From: Portulaca oleracea
Lineage: Eukaryota; Streptophyta; Magnoliopsida; Caryophyllales; Portulacaceae
Reading direction: 5' to 3'
DNA length: 64,000 bases
NCBI GenBank assembly: GCA_029582165.1
Contig: CM055875.1
Location: 12,749,968 to 12,813,967 of the forward strand
Of the stretch, positions 58,051 to 64,000 are shown piece after piece. Position 1 is the stretch's first letter. Each line of letters begins with the position of its first letter. The translations under genes were made by a program, and so were the position numbers. The notes below the pieces were generated by a model, which had not been told where the DNA came from, made no database searches, and saw nothing but the letters and a program-made list of their open reading frames with translations.

Positions 58051-58438
58051 ACTCTCTTTCTCTCTCGGTCTCTCTTTTCTCTCTCTCTCTCTAACTCTCT
58101 TTTCTCTCTCTTGTCACTCTCTCTATCACTCTAATTCTTTTCTCTATCTCTCTCTCTGTCTATCTCTCTCTCTCTCTCTCTAACTCTCTCTTTCTCTCCC
58201 AAATCACATCATATGATCTAAAAAAATGAAACTTGATATTTACAAGTTTTCTTGCAAAATTTATTTTTCCATGTATTTTTCCTTAAACCAAACACGGAAA
58301 AGAAAATTGAATAGAAAATTAATTTTTTTTCCTTCAAAATTTACTTAAACCAAACAAGAGAAAGAAATTTACTTTACCCCAAAAAAAATTTCCACGAGAT
58401 TTTTTTTCCATCCTGTTTTTCTAGGTCCAAACGAACCC
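57375..58438. mobile_element. Tourist-like (PIF/Harbinger) MITE filled with a CT microsatellite
   Basis: Inverted ends GGGTCCGTTTGGACCTTGGA and, reverse-complemented, GGGTTCGTTTGGACCTAGAA. TTA target duplications lie at 57372-57374 and 58439-58441. The 3-bp TTA duplication and the GGGTCCGTTTGG start fit the PIF/Harbinger Tourist type. The middle ~600 bp is an expanded CT repeat. There is no transposase. Confidence 0.85.
57590..58200. repeat. (CT)n microsatellite with a (TATC)n run
   Basis: About 600 bp of CTCTCT interrupted by TAACTCT and TTCT words, with pure TCTA repeats at ~58013-58050. The Arg/Glu-rich minus-strand frames here are artefacts of the repeat. Confidence 0.95.
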
Positions 58439-58441
58439 TTA

Positions 58442-60307
58442 GTGTACATAATTTCAATTAGTCTGGATGCATAAGTAGACAAGTTTTGAACTTTACATCC
58501 TTACTTGACTAATTGGATACATAACACATACACAACCCAAAACCTTGCTTAAAATAAAGACACTAATTCAAACTGGCCATGTGTCCCATACCCTCCGCGA
58601 GAACCATCAACCCCAGCCCTAGGCTATCCGAAGCGGCCCACTTCACGTCCTCGCAAAGGGAGACTTAAGCTTTTACGCCCCGTAATAGAGCTCCCCATCT
58701 CATGGATTCAAAGTCTGTTAATGAGTCGCAGACTCAAACCTCTTGAACATTACGATTCTTGAGCATCACTTGACCTTGGGATGAATTATAGAATTGATGC
58801 TCCAATTGTCCTAAAACATCGTCGACCATTGAACTCAAGACTTGATCACATATGTCAAGTATGAGATGGAGCACCGTTGTTGACAATTTATAAGTGGGCT
58901 TTACTGCCATCCCCTTATCAAGGATCACTAGGTACTCTTGTGACCTTGCAAGAATTTGATCAAGATACTTTTGAGCGCCTCTTTAACTAAGATCATCAAA
59001 TAAATACATATGTTTCCATGACCTTACTTATCATGATCATCTCTTAAACTTAACATTTATTTCCTTCATCATATTCGTGATTACACCATCACACTATAGG
59101 TTTAGGTAAGAAATACTTTACCACTTATCATAGTACGACTAAACCATCGCATTATAAGCTTTGGTAAACTTTTAAATATTGAGTTCATATTTGAACTTAC
59201 AAACCGAATGCTTTAGTAGGCGACAAATCTTTTGAACTATACATTCTTTTGTAATGCCAAAATCTCATGAACTCAAACCTTGATTATAACATTATCCAAA
59301 TAACATGGATAATCCTCGTAATGCTTATAAAGAGATTACTATAACCTTGTCCAAGATGTTGGACTACTTGTATAGTTACCTTGAAATAAATGCTTACAAG
59401 ATCAAAATTTCTTTTGATTTTTCTCATTCTTTTCCTTATCACTATGTCTTCATCCAATTACCTTGGATTACATAGCCACTACTTCTACCTTAGAACAACC
59501 TTATAAATCAAATTAACATTTGATTTTCCATGTTCTTCACATAACTATATCCAAATAACTTTTGGATTTCATAGTTAAAACTTATCACCTTAGAACCTTG
59601 TAAATCAAACTAACATTTGATTTTCATGTTCTTTGAATAACTATATCCAAATAACATTGGATTTCATAGTTATAGCATTTGTATAAATCAAAATGGTATT
59701 TGATTTTCCATGGAAGAGATCTCTTCCAAATTAAACTTGAAAAAAAAAAACCACTTAAGTTTCATGGAAATTAGATTCCATCTTATGTGTAACTTAAAAA
59801 TATTACACTTTCAACCATTTGCTGCAAAGCTTGAATACCATAATCTTGAATATCATATATCTTAACGTTGGCAAGGCGGGAAAGAACCTCAATCGATCTT
59901 GAATGATTATCTTATAGTTATATGACCTTTACTTATATGATCAAATGTCATTCTAATTAGGGCCATGTTTCCTTATACATGATTAGATCCCCTTCTTAAA
60001 TATTAGACCGTGGAACTCATAACCATTCGTCCCGTATGCCAATCTTACTCATAATATTAATCCATAAACCACTTAAGGATGGATCAAATAAGCCATATGC
60101 ATTTCCCTTTGTAGCAAACTTGATTGAATCCTACATATCAAACATGTAAACTTGATTAATAGACTATTAACAAATCAAGCAATGATAATCCTATTTTATA
60201 ACACATGAACTTAGGTAAACATCATGCGTTCAAAATATATGATCATGCACATAGTCTAACATGCATACATTATGCAACTTATCTTATAGTAGATACATAC
60301 TACTTAA
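58442..60307 (-). other. Interior of the Copia-like element, no coding sequence recognised
   Basis: AT-rich. A 64-codon minus frame (58928-58734) shows no known motif. Repeated 'ccaaataacattggattncatagtta' words lie at 59520-59670, a local tandem duplication. Confidence 0.5.
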
Positions 60308-60872
60308 GCAAAGTTACAAGATTTCACAAAAGGACTCTAAAGAAGTTGGTGCAGTCAACACCTTAAGAGTGTGTGTTGAATGTTCTCTAGAAAGAAAAGA
60401 TGAAGATTGAGGGTGTGGATGAATGTGCAATTGATCCACTTTTTATAGTGAACTTTGGAGCCATCAAGAGGGTCAAACTTGCCATAATCATAGAGCATAA
60501 TTCTTGGGATATGTTTGAATACCATTGATGAGAAATCATGACTGACTTCTCAGTCAAATAAAAGCTCTATCTCAATTATTTCCGAGGCATAAATCGCGAG
60601 ATTTCAAATCAGCCCTGACTGGACTTCAACACGGCCGGTGTTGGATCAACACGGCCCGTGTTAGATCAACACTATTCGTGTTGGATCAACACGGTCCGTG
60701 TTGATCCAGTGCACAATTTCTGTGCTCTCTGGACACCAACACGGGTCGTGCCATGTCAGACATGATCCGTGTTGGGCCCCTTTTTCTTATTAAGCTTACT
60801 TTTCGACCTCCCGGTCGATCCTATACTTATAACTTATATTTTATGCCTCTTAACTCTTGAAATATTCCAACA
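60308..60872 (-). repeat. 5' LTR of the Copia-like element, truncated
   Basis: Matches 56633-57211 closely; the segment equivalent to 56485-56632 and the PBS are missing. Confidence 0.9.
60627..60703. promoter_or_regulatory. Palindrome array, LTR copy 2
   Basis: CAACACGNNNCGTGTTG-type 17-mers start at exactly 20-bp steps: 60627, 60647, 60667, 60687. Compared with the partner LTR, the changes fall mostly in the central bases (GCC, GCC, TAT, GTC). Confidence 0.85.
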
Positions 60873-60877
60873 TATAA

Positions 60878-61542
60878 GGTGTAATAGTTTATATTTGAGT
60901 AATTTGGTAAAGTTTATGCTCCAAGTCTTGGCTTTTAGCTCCATTTCCCCAAATATATTTCCACTCCTTTCCCTTAACCTTAGCCCCATTACAACCCATT
61001 TGAAAGTCCTCTTGATTATCATTGTACATTGCATTTTAGCGGTAGAGAATTGAGATTATTTGCAAGCTTATGGTAGAATGTTACTTTGTGATTGAGTATT
61101 GAGTGAACCTTCATTGTATTATTCATTTTCAAACACATGAGAGGAGTGTTTCCACATTCCCTAAAGTGAGGTTGCTCTCAATTTACCTAGTTTCAACCAT
61201 AATTGGGGGCTTGCTTGTTTCATTATAAATAGGAGGGTGATTAGTATGATCTTGATAGGTATAGTTTTTGTAATTCTTTCTATGGTTTCATTTTCTCTTA
61301 TATATAGACTTTTTTTCATACTTGGGCTATGCTTGATTAAATTCAATTAATTGAATTTCTTATCAATGCTTTCCTGAGGAGATTGTAAATAAATTTTTCA
61401 TTTTCACTTTGAAATTCTTTTTCTTTTAACTTGAGTCATTTTGTCCCATTTATTTTCTATTTTCATTCTTTCCTCTATTTTTCATTTTATTTGTGAGTTT
61501 AGCCTTGCTTAGGGACAAGCAGAGTGTAAGCACGGAGGGATT
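60878..61542 (+). other. Noncoding 3' region of element B, second part, with PPT
   Basis: Continues the region broken at 56484 and is related to 2160-2430 of the first Athila element ('cactcctttccc(t/c)taac', 'aaagtcctcttgatt'). GCACGGAGGGATT at 61530-61542 directly precedes the LTR and is the PPT. Confidence 0.75.
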
Positions 61543-62995
61543 TGATAAGTGTATTTTATATATATGTGATCTAGGATTATTTAGAGTTAATTTGGGTGAT
61601 TTTAGTTATGCATGTAATATTTTAATATCTGAATTCTCTATTTTATACTTAGTTGGAGTTTGGTATGATTTTTTTTAGGAAATTGGAGTAATATTGATAA
61701 AATCAAGCTCAAATCAAGCCAAAGAAGTCCAAGTAGATCACAAAAGTTGAGAGAGATTCACCCCAAGGCCCAAACCTTAGGCCCAAACATCTAATGAAGC
61801 CAGCAGACTTCAACACGGATGACTAGAAGCTCAAAACGACCTGTTTCAGGGTCCAGAAAGTCAAAAATCGACTCCAGTGCGCAGTTCAACCCATGCTAAT
61901 TCAACACGACCCGTGTTGGTGCCAACACGGTCCGTGTTGGCCTGTCATGGTCCGTGTTGACCCTATTTAATGAAAAAATGGAGTTTCAACTTCGTTTTAA
62001 TGCTATATAATTGCATATCTGGCTGCTTTGTTGAGTATTGAAGCATGCATTCATCTTCCCTCATAGCTACATTCATCCATCCCTTCATACACACATCCAT
62101 CTACATTCATCTTTAATTGAAGATTGAGAGTTCATTGCAGTTTGAAGATCAACTTGCAAGAATCCATTGAAGTGGAGGAACAAAAGTCCCAACTGATTAC
62201 CAATCAAGCAAAGATTGATTCGACACTCGGTATCCTTCTCGTTCTTATAGTTTTCATGCATTTTAGTATAGATTTTCATATGATTTGTGATTCGAACATG
62301 AGTAGTGATTAGTTTTCTTTAGTTTAGGGGATAAAGCGTTATTAGTTTCACTTATGAATTGAATATTGTTGGATTGAACAAGTTTGTTTATCTAGTTTGA
62401 ATGCATTTTATTTATCCTTTGATATTGTTTGTCAATGCTTTTGCTTGATCATCATTAGCATGGAGATTGTTGAATAAAGTACCGAACGAAGAAATTCGAT
62501 AATCGGAATCCTTATGATTAAACTGGTTATGAAGTGAACTAAACATAGAAGACTTTGTACTTAAGGGTCATTGGATAATTTGACCCTAAACTTAGATAAA
62601 ATTGAAATAACCATGAAAAGTAGGTGACTGATTTTACTAAGCAATCTGTTTCATTGCCAAAAGCTCGCTACGGAAGAATTTATGCGATTATCGACCCTAA
62701 AATGTACCCAATTAGTGACATACATGTTCAACCCACTTATTTGATTCATAGAGTTACTTAGGTTTTATCCCCTGAACGTCTTTCTCATATTGAATTAATT
62801 TCGTCTTATGAATTGTGTGAATATTAATTTGTTTTGACCTTTTTAGCGATTAGAAATAGAATAAGTTGATCCATCTTAAAACCCGACCGGTTTAGCAATC
62901 ACCTAGAAGGCTAGTTTGGTGCATAGTTAGCAAAGTTCCTGTGGGATCGACCTTGATACTTGCTACACGAGCACCCGTGCACTTGCGGCGTATCA
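61543..62995 (+). repeat. 3' LTR of Athila element B, complete
   Basis: 1453 bp, TGATA...TATCA. It carries CAACACGACCCGTGTTG at 61902 and CAACACGGTCCGTGTTG at 61923, a TATATAA box near 62003, and TCCTGTGGGATCGACC about 58 bp before its end. The following 5 bases are GTCAT. Confidence 0.9.
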
Positions 62996-63712
62996 GTCAT
63001 GCATTAAATAAGAGAAATAATTTACAAGTATAAAACTATGATTATTTTAGGTTTACATGATTTATACATGTAAAGAATGATAAAAAAGAAAAGATTAAAA
63101 AGAAATAGTTATGACCTTGTTAACACTTAGCATGCAAAGAAGAAAGGGGAGAGAATAAGAGAGAATATTGCTAGTGTCAATAGGCCAGCAGAATTCGGGG
63201 TGTGTGCAAAATGAAGGGGTATGCCCATCTTCATAGGAGAATGGTTGTGGATTAAATGAAGATTTCGAGAGTAATTATATTATCCCGCGAAATCAAATAA
63301 ATTGCTTGATTAGCATTATTTCGGTAATTAAAGGAACACATTGATCTCTTTCTCCGTATGAAGGCCAACTGGCTTTCAAAAAGGTAAATGAGAAAATTGG
63401 GAGATTATATGGAGAAAAGAAGGAAATTTCGGAAGATTGCCTCAAAACTGGGTCTGGATACATCTCTAGGTCGGCGGGCTTTGGTTGAGACTCAGTCCAA
63501 CTCATCCCAAAGCCTGCTGACTTTGGTGTAGACCTCGCCCAATAAGATTCAACCCAAAGCTAGGCGGCTGAGTCAATTTGTAAAATGGGTTTGAAATGGT
63601 TTGGGCTCTTTTTGGATTTTGATCTCTTTTGTATGCTAGCTAGTTATTATATGGGCCAATTTAATTTCACAATAGTTATGTTAAATTGTCGGTATGAAAT
63701 TTGGTGTCTACA
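62996..63712 (-). repeat. End of a Tat-like LTR
   Basis: The segment ends in GGTGTCTACA, identical to the Tat LTR end at 38405-38414 (minus strand TGTAGACACC). The rest is not similar to that LTR, so this is another family. Element B cut its other side. Confidence 0.5.
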
Positions 63713-63772
63713 AAAGGAAATGTGTTCTCCAAAGTTAGTGATCATACAAATAGTCCACACCTACAGTGATAC

Positions 63773-64000
63773 TGTTGGGTTTTAGGTTATATATTTCCTA
63801 AACAGATACAAATTAATTGGCGGAATATTCATAATGATTATAAAACAATTAATCACCAAAGGAAACAATTGCAGATGCTTTAGTTATTATACCTGATCGC
63901 CAATCCGACTGATGCAGAGGTTGATCTTTGAGATTCCAATGTAGAAATCCTCTACTAAAATTCTACGCAGCACTCCGGGAACTCGATTGCTAGATCGACC
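63773..64000 (+). repeat. Probable start of a Copia-type LTR (cut by window end)
   Basis: Begins TGTTGGGTTTTAGGTTATATAT, a typical Copia LTR opening, with 'cggaatattcataatgattat' and later 'gatgcagaggttgat' in the style of Tork/SIRE LTRs. No second end is available, so the call is tentative. Confidence 0.4.

Larger units (their letters stand above)
56485..60872 (-). mobile_element. Copia-like LTR retroelement, non-autonomous, nested in element B
   Basis: LTRs at 56485-57211 and 60308-60872 in direct orientation; the outer ends are TGTTGGAA...TTCCAACA. A perfect 5-bp target duplication TATAA lies at 56480-56484 and 60873-60877. On the minus strand, GGCGGGGGAT immediately precedes TGTTGGAATATT, the classic Copia PPT-LTR junction, so it is minus-oriented. 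The interior has no gag or pol. The minus-strand 5' LTR lacks its last ~150 bp and the PBS, so it is deleted. The interior also holds a Tourist-type MITE. Confidence 0.88.
48557..62995 (+). mobile_element. Athila-lineage element B: gag-protease-env-like, no RT/integrase
   Basis: Order: truncated 5' LTR, PBS, gag, protease, noncoding DNA, env-like ORF, ~2 kb noncoding 3' region (split by a Copia-like insertion), PPT, complete 3' LTR. The body between protease and env-like ORF lacks reverse transcriptase, RNase H and integrase entirely. Without the nested 4.4 kb it would be about 10 kb. The retained coding parts are damaged but recognisable, so the RT-less form may have been a mobilised family and not simply a decayed one (inference). 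Confidence 0.85.

Overview
The window is nuclear DNA of a flowering plant, most likely a eudicot. It is dense heterochromatin made almost entirely of nested transposable elements. The evidence is Athila-lineage and Tat/Ogre-like Ty3/gypsy pieces, a MULE with a FAR1-type transposase and a plant mobile domain gene, an L1-type LINE with DUF4283, a CACTA end, a Helitron block, hAT and Tourist MITEs, and long AT and microsatellite tracts. I see no ordinary host gene, tRNA, rRNA, organellar insert or CRISPR array. The species cannot be named from the sequence.

Layout. 1-5090: 3' end of an Athila-lineage element (integrase, ~2 kb noncoding 3' region, 3' LTR), with a solo LTR nested in that LTR. 5091-~9130: degraded Tat/Ogre-like element on the minus strand (gag remnant). 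~9.1-11.2 kb: unassigned AT-rich DNA. 11231-12899: two hAT MITEs, one of them inside a TIR element that sits between (TA)n tracts. 12900-19355: a MULE with a transposase (+) and a tail-to-tail plant mobile domain (PMD) gene (-). Both genes are broken, and the PMD first intron holds a ~640-bp hairpin and a 143-bp GC-rich palindrome. 19541-~32340: a CACTA-type element split by an 8.5-kb Helitron block (19646-28116). ~32.3-36.8 kb: degenerate LINE (-). 36847-46523: Tat/Ogre-like element (-) with two LTRs, satellite-like tandem repeats and no pol. 46524-62995: a chimera of two Athila-lineage elements. It runs from the LTR and gag start of element A into the 3' part of the 5' LTR of element B. B has gag and protease, no RT/RNaseH/integrase, then an env-like ORF, a noncoding region and a 3' LTR. 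Inside B's 3' region is a Copia-like element (56485-60872) with a perfect 5-bp target duplication, and that element carries a Tourist-type MITE. 62996-64000: end of another Tat-like LTR and the probable start of a Copia LTR.

Most worth a second look: phased arrays of a 17-bp interrupted palindrome (CAACACGNNNCGTGTTG) shared by an Athila-lineage LTR, the interior of that element and a Copia-like LTR; the MULE that pairs a transposase with a PMD gene and has a long hairpin in the PMD intron; an Athila-type element that kept gag-protease and the env-like ORF but lost RT-integrase; a ~2-kb noncoding block flanked by polypurine-tract-like motifs and conserved between two Athila elements; and a triplicated Helitron 3' terminus. 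The nesting order, target duplications and motifs were read directly from the sequence. Family names come from known domain signatures, without database searches.
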